Source: a virus
Length of the DNA: 38,010 nucleotides
Virus record (IMG/VR): IMGVR_UViG_3300009481_003511
Span: 1-38,010 of that record
Strand: one strand, 5' to 3'
Shown: positions 15,393 through 23,320 of the stretch, piece by piece
Position numbering within the stretch: the stretch's first letter is position 1
Layout: the number at the start of each line of letters is the position of its first letter
The notes under the pieces: model-generated
The model's database searches: none
The model's input: only the letters and a program-made list of their open reading frames with translations
What the model was told of the DNA's origin: nothing
Position numbers and translations under genes: made by a program

Positions 15393-16846
15393 ATCAATCC
15401 CTCACTATCTCTTAGTATTTTATTTTGAGTTTTAGGATAAAACTTACCTGCATGTTCTCCTATTTTTTTTAGAATCTTCAATTTACCTGCTTCTACATAT
15501 TCATCAATTAATTGTTTTAAGTCTGGAAATAAACCATAGTCATCAAATATAATAATGGGTTTATTAAATGTATTAATACTATTATCTATATCACTTTTTA
15601 AAGTTTGATATGTGTGAACACAATCAATAAAAACAATAGAATCTTTATCTTCAAAGTCCCACATTTGATTGTAAACATCCATTAATTTAAACTCAACGTT
15701 GTCTACCTCTCCTAAATACTCTCGAGCATAGTCATGCTTTTCGGGGGAAACATCTACTGCTATAACTTTTTTAAATAATTTACACAATACTTTTGTTCCG
15801 TGTCCAAGTGAACTTCCTATTTCAACCAATGTCTTAGTTAGATGGTCTGAATCTCTGAAGAAGTCGATGATATCAGCTTTAAATTTTAATGATGTCGTTG
15901 TTTTTGATTCTGATTTATCAATCACATCTTCTAATAACATTCGTTTAAAATCATCAACCAGATAATGCTCACCTTTGACTATGTTTCCTGCTATCGGAAA
16001 TTGTCTCTTTACATCATATACCTTAGAATCTCTGACTACAAGTTGTAAAGCTCCACTTTGATTACCTACATTTAACTTTGCTTTAGAACGAATATATAAT
16101 TGTGTTCTCATATCCATATGTCTTAAATTAAGAACTTTGTTTATGTAATCAAAAGAAGTTTCTTTTAAAGGTACAGGTGAATAGTAAAAGTAAGGTAAAT
16201 CCTTATCCATATCTAATACATCTTTTATCATATTATCGTCTGTAAAATTATATCTATCAGAGATTAATAGTACACCAAAATTACCATCAGTATATTCATT
16301 GATTATTTCATCACCTATTTTCTGTTCTTCTTTAGAAAAATATAACTCAGGTTGTGAATCTGATAATTCATCTGGTTCGAACTGCCAAAACTTTAGTATT
16401 TGTTCTAATAAGGGAATATCTGTTTTGTCTTTATTGTATATTCTGTAGTGGTCGTGAAATACTTCACCTACTATTTCATCCTTATAACCATCGACATAAG
16501 GATTATTATCAAAGATAGTTTTAACATTGTCAAACGGATTATTCCATACACTCCAATGTCCTGCATACTCTTTAAATAAATCGTTAAGTAGTTTAGGTGT
16601 AGGTAAGTAAACTTTACTTTCGGGATACTTTTGTTTAAGTAATCTTGGCATAGCAGACATTATACCCCAATCACCAATCCCGTGAGCAGTTCTCATAACT
16701 ACAAATTCTTGTTTTTCAAGATATTCATCTGGTATCCTGAAACCCTCTGATTCCTCAAATCCCAAATTATCAACGTGATTCACACCATATAATTTATTAT
16801 CAACCAATCTCCAAAAAAGTTGTTGTGGGTATTTTTTATCTGACAT
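15377..16846 (-). CDS. two-domain protein: GT9-like glycosyltransferase fused to SAM methyltransferase
   Basis: The 489 residues split into two parts. The N-terminal 300 look like a divergent GT9/GT-B protein: RTAHGIGDWGIMSAMPRLL at 52-70 replaces the heptosyltransferase GDxxxxxP motif and GNQSGALQLV at 261-270 stands where GT9 has GxDSG. The C-terminal part is a class I methyltransferase with VEIGSSLGHG at 341-350, VIAVDVSPEK at 361-370 and FIDCVHTYQT, like the Methyltransf_24 group. A single polypeptide would transfer and methylate a sugar in sequence. The join near residue 310 (KSESKTTTS) reads as a linker. No frameshift is needed. Confidence 0.7.
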   Translation of the reverse strand: MSDKKYPQQLFWRLVDNKLYGVNHVDNLGFEESEGFRIPDEYLEKQEFVVMRTAHGIGDWGIMSAMPRLLKQKYPESKVYLPTPKLLNDLFKEYAGHWSVWNNPFDNVKTIFDNNPYVDGYKDEIVGEVFHDHYRIYNKDKTDIPLLEQILKFWQFEPDELSDSQPELYFSKEEQKIGDEIINEYTDGNFGVLLISDRYNFTDDNMIKDVLDMDKDLPYFYYSPVPLKETSFDYINKVLNLRHMDMRTQLYIRSKAKLNVGNQSGALQLVVRDSKVYDVKRQFPIAGNIVKGEHYLVDDFKRMLLEDVIDKSESKTTTSLKFKADIIDFFRDSDHLTKTLVEIGSSLGHGTKVLCKLFKKVIAVDVSPEKHDYAREYLGEVDNVEFKLMDVYNQMWDFEDKDSIVFIDCVHTYQTLKSDIDNSINTFNKPIIIFDDYGLFPDLKQLIDEYVEAGKLKILKKIGEHAGKFYPKTQNKILRDSEGLICQTL

Positions 16847-17477
16847 TCAACTCTCTACTAAAATTTTGATTATAAAATAAGTTTTGTTGTTCTTGTTTTT
16901 GTATCGTCTTTGGGTGATATAAACTTAATTCTTCGTGTGGTGGTAAGTGTGAATATGTTTTACAACCTGTTATGTATTCGTGTAAGGGTCTTGTCCATCT
17001 TATGTTTTTATCGTTACGAAATACTCTTGCTTGATAATCAGGATAGTTTACCCAACCTTTTTCTGTTACTCTCCAACCCCACTTTTGTATATGTTTTTGT
17101 TCCATCCCATCTACCGTATTAACTCTTGGTATCCAAATCAAATCAATCCCATCATTCATTTCTATTATTTGTTTAAGTTGTTGTAATAATGTTTCGTGTG
17201 GATACTCATCGGCATCTATGTGAAATATATAATCACCTGTTGAATTTTCTATAACTGAATTTTTATGAGCGGCAAAATCACCGTCAAGTTTTCTTTTGTA
17301 AACTATAGCTTTGTTTTCAGATAGATATTCACCTAAAACAGCCTCTACCTTTTCATCATCACCATCTATACAAACTACAATTTCATCCTCAGAATCTATG
17401 TAATTATTTAATATTTGTAATAACTTATTTAATTCTTCGAATTCATTATGAACCGTAATACCGTAACTAATTTTCAA
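16836..17477 (-). CDS. GT2 family glycosyltransferase
   Basis: A compact 213-residue GT-A protein of family 2: MKISYGITVHNEFEEL opening, VVCIDGDD at 34-41, the acceptor-side KNSVIENSTGDYIFHIDADE with the DAD metal site at 88-90, and a W-rich acceptor region with HEY in PLHEYITG. It resembles SunS/Kdo-core type GT2 enzymes that lack membrane segments. It probably acts early in glycan assembly, being among the first glycosyltransferases transcribed after the GT4 pair. It overlaps its neighbours on both sides by 11 bases. Confidence 0.85.
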   Translation of the reverse strand: MKISYGITVHNEFEELNKLLQILNNYIDSEDEIVVCIDGDDEKVEAVLGEYLSENKAIVYKRKLDGDFAAHKNSVIENSTGDYIFHIDADEYPHETLLQQLKQIIEMNDGIDLIWIPRVNTVDGMEQKHIQKWGWRVTEKGWVNYPDYQARVFRNDKNIRWTRPLHEYITGCKTYSHLPPHEELSLYHPKTIQKQEQQNLFYNQNFSRELNVR

Positions 17478-17934
17478 GAGTTATTATATCCCTAAATCTT
17501 TGTGGTAAGATAATTGGTTCTAAAAATACGGTAGAGTTAGTGGCTTGTTCCCACAAATAAGTTCTATACACTCCGTGTTCTTCAAAATATCTTTTTAATC
17601 GTTTATAACCTGCCTGTCTAAATCCTCGAGGACCAGTGCCTTTAATATCAACTTTGTAAATTTGATTTTTAGCATCAACAATCTGTAAAGTACCTATACG
17701 ATTTAAAAGTTCTACAAGTTCCTCTTTGTTTCTAATGTGAGGAATGTTACCTTGTTTTTCTAACTTCAATCCAACTAAATGAAAAGTAGAAGTACCATCT
17801 TTTCTTTTGTGTGGTATTTTAGGATTCAAAACAAGTATTGTGGTTAAAGTTCCTGTTGCTTTGTTTCCTTTATATCTAAAAGATATAATATCACCAGCCT
17901 TTACTTTAGCCCAATTATATATTTGTTTAGCCAT
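17467..17934 (-). CDS. conserved phage-type protein of unknown function (SH3-like barrel suspected)
   Basis: I do not recognise a named family. The 155-residue protein opens with a beta-rich part (GDIISFRYKG, LTTILVLNPK, TFHLVGLKLEKQG) that reads like a small barrel, then a basic second half with RQAGYKRLKRYFEEHGVYRTYLW. The composition is basic with no signal peptide or membrane segment. Together with the next gene upstream it interrupts the run of glycosyltransferases; the two overlap by 8 bases and probably work together. A virion or DNA-binding role is possible but not shown. Confidence 0.6.
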   Translation of the reverse strand: MAKQIYNWAKVKAGDIISFRYKGNKATGTLTTILVLNPKIPHKRKDGTSTFHLVGLKLEKQGNIPHIRNKEELVELLNRIGTLQIVDAKNQIYKVDIKGTGPRGFRQAGYKRLKRYFEEHGVYRTYLWEQATNSTVFLEPIILPQRFRDIITLEN

Positions 17935-18412
17935 TAGGTTTTATGTCCCTTGTTACACCCATTTCTTTACATGCATCCATAAATTCATATTTATCAAAGA
18001 CCATTGCATTTTCTACATCTAATCTCTTATCATAATTATTAAAATTCTGACGTTCTTCTTCAGGGACATCAACTACTTTAGCATATTTCCAAACATAATT
18101 TTGTGTTCTGTTATCGAAACTAGCCTCTTTTTGTTTTTGTTCACGTATATCGGGAAATATTATTCCCATTTCACCCATATTAATAACTGCAGGGAACCAA
18201 ACTATACCTCTATCTGAATCTTCAAATTGTAGGTCTCGAACTAATTGAGGTGAGTTTTTCAAATTATCCATTAATTGTAATCCACCAATTTCATATCGTG
18301 AATCACTCATAAATCCACAATTAAAACACAAATAAGATTTATGTGTATCCTGTATATCTTCAAAACATCTATCGGTGTCATAACATACTGGACAATCTAT
18401 CACTCTTTCCAT
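17927..18412 (-). CDS. zinc-ribbon phage protein of unknown function
   Basis: The 161-residue protein starts with a four-cysteine metal site: C7-x-x-C10 and C29-x-x-C32 in CPVC and CFNCG, a small zinc ribbon. The rest (GIVWFPAVINMGEMGIIFPD and an acidic C-terminal half) matches no family I can name. It is followed at once by the barrel-like protein above and preceded by a GT4 gene two bases away. The pair may be an insertion in the glycan operon or a structural gene pair that the operon grew around. Confidence 0.6.
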   Translation of the reverse strand: MERVIDCPVCYDTDRCFEDIQDTHKSYLCFNCGFMSDSRYEIGGLQLMDNLKNSPQLVRDLQFEDSDRGIVWFPAVINMGEMGIIFPDIREQKQKEASFDNRTQNYVWKYAKVVDVPEEERQNFNNYDKRLDVENAMVFDKYEFMDACKEMGVTRDIKPNG

Positions 18413-18413
18413 A

Positions 18414-19775
18414 TCACACTCTCTTTAATTTTGGTAATTTCATTTCAGGTGTAGGTTGTTTAGTATCACCTGTATCTCCTTTTGCTCCGGAAGCTTCGAC
18501 CTTTTTTAACTTAGGTAAACTTAACTTCACTTCTTTTGGGAACTCTGGTACATAGTTATCAAGAATTTTTCCTAACTCTTTTGTCATAGCATCCAATGAA
18601 AACTTAGATTTATTACCTATTGTTAATTTTTCTGCATTAAGTTGATACTTTCTATAATTAGTAAACACATCTTTCATTATAGCAGAAGTTTGTCTGTAGT
18701 TTACCGTGAACCATTTAGACCCTGGAACATACATATCACCTGGAAATGATTCTTTTGGCACATCTGTTAGTTGTCCATCAACTAATACAGCTAAATCTTT
18801 TGGTAAGAAATCTTTATGACCACTCCAATCAGAAGCTATCACAGGTTTTTTTGACATTGTTGCTTCAAGTAAGGGTCTACCGAATCCTTCGCCGTGAGTT
18901 ATGTTAATGTGTGCTTTAACTTTAGGGTGATTGTATAATTCATTCATTTCTTCATCGGAAAAATCACCATGTAAAAGATAAACGTTAGGTAACTCCCCTT
19001 TAACGTGTTCTCTTACTGAATTAATCTTAGACAAAATACTTTCTCTATCCATTACTGAAAATCCAGCACCACTTGTTTTTAATATCAGTCCGGGTTTTTT
19101 CTTTGTGTTTTTAAAAGTCTCATAAAAAACTTTTAACATCATACCAACGTCTTTTCTATCTTTACCTAAACCACCCTGTAACCAATGTCCTACAAATAAA
19201 AAATTAAAAGTCTCTTCTATATTTTTAAATTCATCAACTAATAACGGACTAAACTCCTTAGTCTTTTTATAAATATCTGTATCGGTTCCTTCAAATAACA
19301 CTTCTATTGGTTTAGTTGATTTTAATTCACCTTTTACTTGTTTAGTTTTTTCATCTTGAACATCAAACACCGTTTTTTCTACAACGTCTTTAACAAAACT
19401 TGAAGGTACTATATTCATATTCATTCTATTTAATCCTTCAATCCACTTGGCTGGACAAGCAGTACTTTCTAATCCTGCTGTTATTCCTATATTGTATTTA
19501 GCCATAGGTTGAAATTCATTCGGAATAACAACGTGTATATGAATCTCAGGTTGTTGTGGTAGATTAGGAGTTTGTAATAATCTATCTATAATAACTTTAT
19601 CATTTGGGTCATCTGCATTTAATGCATTCATTGGTGTATTACCCCAACGAACATTCCAGATTTTTACATCATACTTATCTAACTTAATTAATGCTCTAAC
19701 AATATCTCTACCATGTGCACCATATCCACTTCTTGTTGCAACTGGTGCGGTAACTAAACATACTGGTTTACTCAT
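18414..19775 (-). CDS. GT4 glycosyltransferase with repetitive C-terminal tail
   Basis: The 453-residue GT-B protein has SGYGAHGRD at 16-24 near the acceptor side and HGEGFGRPLLEA at 294-305, the GT4 E-x7-E donor-binding motif, followed by KPVIASDWSGHKDF. It would transfer a sugar from a nucleotide donor with retention. After the catalytic fold ends near residue 415 there is a 34-residue tail in which LPKLKKV (420-426) and KLPKLKRV (446-453) flank a GAKGDTGDTK stretch. Such a tail is not part of GT4 and may tether the enzyme to a partner. No membrane helix is visible. Confidence 0.85.
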   Translation of the reverse strand: MSKPVCLVTAPVATRSGYGAHGRDIVRALIKLDKYDVKIWNVRWGNTPMNALNADDPNDKVIIDRLLQTPNLPQQPEIHIHVVIPNEFQPMAKYNIGITAGLESTACPAKWIEGLNRMNMNIVPSSFVKDVVEKTVFDVQDEKTKQVKGELKSTKPIEVLFEGTDTDIYKKTKEFSPLLVDEFKNIEETFNFLFVGHWLQGGLGKDRKDVGMMLKVFYETFKNTKKKPGLILKTSGAGFSVMDRESILSKINSVREHVKGELPNVYLLHGDFSDEEMNELYNHPKVKAHINITHGEGFGRPLLEATMSKKPVIASDWSGHKDFLPKDLAVLVDGQLTDVPKESFPGDMYVPGSKWFTVNYRQTSAIMKDVFTNYRKYQLNAEKLTIGNKSKFSLDAMTKELGKILDNYVPEFPKEVKLSLPKLKKVEASGAKGDTGDTKQPTPEMKLPKLKRV

Positions 19776-19783
19776 TATAACTC

Positions 19784-21169
19784 CTACGTCTTAAAAATAC
19801 TAAAAGGTTTTCTTGGTTTCCACATTTCAAAAGCTTTGTCCATATGGTCAATAAAGTTCTGAGACATTGCTGTTGTGGACATCATAGTTTTCTCATCCAT
19901 AACAAATTTATGACCACTTAATCCACATGCATCTCTTTCCTCTTTACCCATATCATACCATTCTTTTATACCATCGGCTACATCGTCCCATCTACATCTA
20001 TCATCAAAGATATATGGTGTTGGTATTGAACCCATTAATGCTCTGTTAGATGGCCAGATTGGTTTAACCCATTCACCCCAAGTCAAATCAGGATTGTCTT
20101 TCCATTTTCTATCATCGTGAAATGATTTTATCTCTGAATAATCTTTGTGTGTAACAAATTTATCTTTGATTTTGAATCCACATTGGTCTTGTAATCCACC
20201 TGTAACATTAACAATAATTGGTGTTCCTGCCATCAAAGATTCACAAGTTCCTAATCCAAATCCTTCGTTAGAAGCTATATTAATTGTTACGTCAGCCATA
20301 TTGTATAGATAATTTAATTGATGTGTCTCTAATTTTCTATCACTAAAATAAACTTTACAACCCGGTGCCATATTTTTAGCTACTTCAGGTAAATCTGTAC
20401 CATTTTCATCACGTGGTTGTGTATGCATTAATAATGCACATTTATCAGCCATATCCTTAGGTAACAAATCACAAAATGTTTTAAACGATAAGATGACATC
20501 TCCTGGCATTTTTCTTCTTATGTTTCTATTATTATATAAAACAAGAAATTCAACATCATCTTCCGTAAGTTGTTGTCTCATTTTTTCTACTTCTTTATAT
20601 TCTTCGTCAAAGATATCAATAGGATAAAACTTTTCACTTACACCGTGAGGTAGATATGTTACTTGCCAATCTTCAGGTGGATTTTTTTCCCACACGTCTT
20701 GTACAATTGCATAAGTTTGTTTTGAAATATTCATAATCAAATCACAACTCTCATAAAAGAACTCGTTGTACTTAGGAGCAGGCCAGTCGTCCCATATATT
20801 GTAATAAAAGATAGGAATCTCCTGTCTAACTTCGTGTTCCATTTCATATAACCATCTCCAAAATCGTGGGTCTGTATAGTGTAGAATAGCATCTGGTTTT
20901 TCTCGATTGAGTACTTCGCGTAATAAATCTGGACTACCATAACCACTGATAGGATAAATTGTTAATTTAGCATCCTCAACACCAGTTTCTTCTCGAATTG
21001 ATTTATTCATATCGACAACTTTACCCTCTTCAGGATGTTTTATTGCTCCACCAATTTGTACCCAATCATAATGATGGGCAGTGCCCAATACAAATTCTTT
21101 TGACATTGTTCCCACACCCGAACTCATTCTCAGGTCATCTGATAATAGTAATATCTTCTTTTTAGACAT
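19784..21169 (-). CDS. GT4-type glycosyltransferase
   Basis: A 461-residue GT-B protein. SSGVGTMSKEF at 16-26 is the glycine-rich N-terminal loop, LPHGVSEKFYPI begins the second domain, and NEGFGLGTCESLMAGTPIIV at 301-320 is the GT4 donor site with the E-x7-E pair. It differs from the next gene in sequence and has a longer C-terminal region rich in tryptophan. Being the first glycosyltransferase in the transcript, it may start the glycan on its acceptor; that is a guess from order. It ends 8 bases before the other GT4 gene. Confidence 0.85.
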   Translation of the reverse strand: MSKKKILLLSDDLRMSSGVGTMSKEFVLGTAHHYDWVQIGGAIKHPEEGKVVDMNKSIREETGVEDAKLTIYPISGYGSPDLLREVLNREKPDAILHYTDPRFWRWLYEMEHEVRQEIPIFYYNIWDDWPAPKYNEFFYESCDLIMNISKQTYAIVQDVWEKNPPEDWQVTYLPHGVSEKFYPIDIFDEEYKEVEKMRQQLTEDDVEFLVLYNNRNIRRKMPGDVILSFKTFCDLLPKDMADKCALLMHTQPRDENGTDLPEVAKNMAPGCKVYFSDRKLETHQLNYLYNMADVTINIASNEGFGLGTCESLMAGTPIIVNVTGGLQDQCGFKIKDKFVTHKDYSEIKSFHDDRKWKDNPDLTWGEWVKPIWPSNRALMGSIPTPYIFDDRCRWDDVADGIKEWYDMGKEERDACGLSGHKFVMDEKTMMSTTAMSQNFIDHMDKAFEMWKPRKPFSIFKT

Positions 21170-21178
21170 ATAACCTCT

Positions 21179-21415
21179 TTAATCGTTTAATAATTTTTTA
21201 TTATCCTCTGAAGTATTAGAGAAATGTTTATTCAATACTTCTAATTTATCCTCATAACTAGCCAGCATATCTAATTCTTTTTCAATCGTCTCTATGATAT
21301 CAGAATGCTCTCCTATACCTGTGGTATTATTTAAGTAAACTTCGATATTAGCTTTGTGTTTTTGGATATTTCCTTTTAAGTAACTTTCTAATGATTTTAG
21401 TAAAGTTTCCCTCAT
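21179..21415 (-). CDS. small helical protein of unknown function
   Basis: A 78-residue protein with no recognisable family. It is mostly helical by composition: a basic N-terminal helix (LLKSLESYLKGNIQKHKANIE), a GIGEHSD turn, then an acidic heptad-like helix (IIETIEKELDMLASYEDKLEVLNKHF) that could form a coiled coil. The start overlaps the RHH-like gene's stop as ATGA and GGGAG precedes it, so translation is probably coupled to that gene. The pair heads the transcript of the glycan block. Confidence 0.6.
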   Translation of the reverse strand: MRETLLKSLESYLKGNIQKHKANIEVYLNNTTGIGEHSDIIETIEKELDMLASYEDKLEVLNKHFSNTSEDNKKLLND

Positions 21416-21603
21416 AATCTGCTCCCACTTGGTATTAAGTTATCGTATTTTTGAATTAAAGTCTTAAATTCATCATCTACTACATATAAATCCATAGACC
21501 TATTTACTAATTTTTGTAGTGTAAATTCATCGTCTAATGTATTGGACTTAAATTTTTTGTATAACGATTTCAGAATTTTGACCGATGTCAATTTGTATTC
21601 CAT
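21412..21603 (-). CDS. ribbon-helix-helix-like small protein, candidate regulator
   Basis: The 63-residue protein fits the ribbon-helix-helix pattern: a short N-terminal strand (KLTSVKI), helix 1 (LKSLYKKFKS), then a turn and helix 2 (FTLQKLVNRSMDLYV). RHH proteins dimerise and bind palindromic operators, often their own. A 12-base perfect palindrome lies between this gene's ribosome site (GAGG) and a likely promoter. The call is by pattern only; an unrelated small helical protein is possible. It overlaps the next gene by ATGA. Confidence 0.45.
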   Translation of the reverse strand: MEYKLTSVKILKSLYKKFKSNTLDDEFTLQKLVNRSMDLYVVDDEFKTLIQKYDNLIPSGSRL

Positions 21604-21617
21604 AAAAAAAACCTCTT

Positions 21618-21635
21618 CATATATATATGTATATA
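21618..21635. repeat. AT palindrome and repeated 18-mer upstream of the RHH-like gene (operator candidate)
   Basis: Bases 21618-21629 read CATATATATATG, a perfect 12-base palindrome, extended to CATATATATATGTATATA at 21618-21635. The same 18 bases occur inverted at 26270-26287, between the polymerase and clamp genes. Here the palindrome falls just downstream of a probable -10 box, a normal operator position. The sequence is low-complexity and could recur by chance in AT-rich DNA. Confidence 0.4.
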
Positions 21636-21664
21636 AATATATATTACGTTAATATTTTAATCAA
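21636..21664 (-). promoter_or_regulatory. probable sigma70-type promoter for the RHH-like gene and glycan operon
   Basis: On the minus strand TTGATT (21664-21659) and TATATT (21641-21636) are spaced by 17 bases. The -35 lies inside the end of the SLOG gene. The predicted start point lies about 7 bases below the -10, next to the palindrome at 21618-21629, and GAGG precedes the gene's ATG. This is the best promoter I can see for the long glycan transcript. Confidence 0.45.
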
Positions 21665-22054
21665 CTTTTTTAATTTTTCAGCATATTGTATTGTATTTTT
21701 TGTACCATTTGATTCAACTCCCTCAGGTATAAATGCTACAATTATATCACTATATTCTGCTATTTGTTTATTTCTTTTAAAATAATTTGAAACATAGTAT
21801 GGTCTATCATATTGTGAAGCTGGTAACTTACAATGCATATTCCATCTATAATGTACTGGTGGAAATTCTACGTAATTCATACCTAATTCTAATGCAAACT
21901 TCTTAGCAAATCCATCAGCCCCTTCTCGTTGTCCACCACTGACTATCTCGGCATCAGGATTCTTTTGTTTTATATCAAATATTAAATCTTTAACCTTTTT
22001 CTTATTAGTGTATGCTCTACTACCAACAATACCTACTTTAATCTTCGTAGTCAT
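21644..22054 (-). CDS. SLOG/DUF2493-family nucleotide-binding protein
   Basis: The 136-residue protein is a single Rossmann-like SLOG domain of the YspA/DUF2493 type: VGIVGSRAYTN at 7-17, IVSGGQREGAD at 37-47 with the GGxxGaD phosphate loop, and a late NKQIAEYSDIIVAFIPEG segment where the family has RNxxMA-x-x-AD. SLOG proteins bind nucleotides or their derivatives; some sense signal nucleotides in conflict systems and others process modified nucleotides. It overlaps the gene upstream by 17 bases and lies three genes from a DUF1599/Nmad1 protein. Confidence 0.8.
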   Translation of the reverse strand: MTTKIKVGIVGSRAYTNKKKVKDLIFDIKQKNPDAEIVSGGQREGADGFAKKFALELGMNYVEFPPVHYRWNMHCKLPASQYDRPYYVSNYFKRNKQIAEYSDIIVAFIPEGVESNGTKNTIQYAEKLKKLIKILT

Positions 22055-22457
22055 TTCTTTTTTGTTTTTTCATTGTTTTATCTGAGGTTACAAATTTAGT
22101 AACCTTATAAAATTCTTCTAAACCAGTAAAAAGTCCACTGGTAGTTTTGTAAGTATAACAAAATCTTGTGTGTTGATTGTCAACTGATTCTGGTCTTATG
22201 TCAAAAAACACAAAATCATTTGATTTAGTTTCACTGCCTTGTTTTACAATCGTCTTGAATGACATTTCATCTTCCCATCGCATTAAAAAGTCTCTTAACT
22301 CTGTACCCTCAAAATCACCCTCATCGAACCAAAGATATAACAATATTGCTATCTGTAGTTCATTATGAATAGCATTGACTTTTTCCATAACATATTTTTC
22401 GACATCTGTATTTATAAAATCAGTCAATTTTAGACGTAAGGTTGTTTTACTTGTCAT
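22038..22457 (-). CDS. hypothetical protein
   Basis: I recognise no family in these 139 residues. There is a helical N-terminal half (VEKYVMEKVNAIHNELQIA), a central acidic stretch (DEGDFEGTELRDFLMRWEDE) and a beta-rich middle (SNDFVFFDIRPES), ending in a basic tail. No signal peptide or transmembrane helix. The start shares a base with the nuclease stop (TAATG), and it overlaps the SLOG gene by 17 bases, so it is certainly translated with them. A partner of the nuclease is a reasonable guess. Confidence 0.55.
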   Translation of the reverse strand: MTSKTTLRLKLTDFINTDVEKYVMEKVNAIHNELQIAILLYLWFDEGDFEGTELRDFLMRWEDEMSFKTIVKQGSETKSNDFVFFDIRPESVDNQHTRFCYTYKTTSGLFTGLEEFYKVTKFVTSDKTMKKQKRNDYED

Positions 22458-23320
22458 TACTTAACTCCTGCATCACAATGTTCCGTTTGATTGAATTCAC
22501 AAAACCTACAATTTTTCTTAGATGGTCTCTTAATATAATTATGTTCTAAATTATATTCTCCATCAACAAAAGATTCATCAATGAATTGATTCAAATTATT
22601 TATTACTTTATTTACACTTGGTTTACCACTAGCAGGTGAAAACGTTTGAACTCTACGTTGTGGAAAATCTAATTTTTCATATAATTTTCTCTTAACGATA
22701 AAATATTCTACATCTACTTTATCTATAGGTATATCAAGTTGAGCACTATAAAAATATTTATACAATAACAACTGGTCAGTTTTATTCTTGTCGGCTTTCA
22801 TATACTTATTCCAACCCATTGTAGAAGTTTTGATATCTATAATCTTGTATCTATCTCTAAAAGTATCGTGTAACACGACATCCATATAACCTATAAATTT
22901 AATTTTATTAGGTAACTCGTACTCAACCGGAACTTCTATACCAACTAATTCATAGTTCTTCTTACTGAAATACATATTACGTTTCTTTTTGAACCAATCG
23001 AGTATAGATAGTCCGTGTGAATAAAATTCTTCCATATCCTCTTGTTCACAAAATACCTCACCTCCATTATTTTCCATAGCATTGGTATAGTTTTTTTTCA
23101 TTCTATGTAATAGCATTTCATCTAAAGGAAGAGCATCAGCCATCTTAATAGTATCATTATACATTACGGTAAGATACGTCTGTAATACCTCGTGCATACT
23201 TGTACCAAATAACGTGTGAATATTATCTGTAAATTCACCTAATTTATCAATATAGTTTAATTTCCATTTGTAAGGACACGTGTCCCATTGACTATATTGA
23301 CTATAACTTATTCGTTTCAT
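22457..23320 (-). CDS. PD-(D/E)XK nuclease with Fe-S cysteine cluster (Cas4/AddB-like)
   Basis: The 287-residue protein follows the PDDEXK_1 plan of Cas4 and the AddB/RecB C-terminus. SYSQYSQWDTCPYKW at 5-19 is the opening, FGTSMHEVLQ carries H43, GYMDVV has D147, IDIKTS has D162 and K164, and Q183/Y187 complete the site. C15 with C271, C274 and C282 matches the four-cysteine iron-sulphur cluster that holds such nucleases together. Members are DNA exonucleases working in recombination or end processing. Here it is beside the replisome, so a recombination or host DNA degradation role is likely. Overlap with the upstream gene is ATGA. Confidence 0.85.
   Translation of the reverse strand: MKRISYSQYSQWDTCPYKWKLNYIDKLGEFTDNIHTLFGTSMHEVLQTYLTVMYNDTIKMADALPLDEMLLHRMKKNYTNAMENNGGEVFCEQEDMEEFYSHGLSILDWFKKKRNMYFSKKNYELVGIEVPVEYELPNKIKFIGYMDVVLHDTFRDRYKIIDIKTSTMGWNKYMKADKNKTDQLLLYKYFYSAQLDIPIDKVDVEYFIVKRKLYEKLDFPQRRVQTFSPASGKPSVNKVINNLNQFIDESFVDGEYNLEHNYIKRPSKKNCRFCEFNQTEHCDAGVK

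Noticed and set aside
21632-21639. TATAAATA, the T4 late promoter consensus, on the plus strand.
   Set aside because: It points away from all genes and lies in a TA-rich tract. The minus-strand matches I found (near 22754 and 33488) are inside genes with no gene start close by, so chance is enough.
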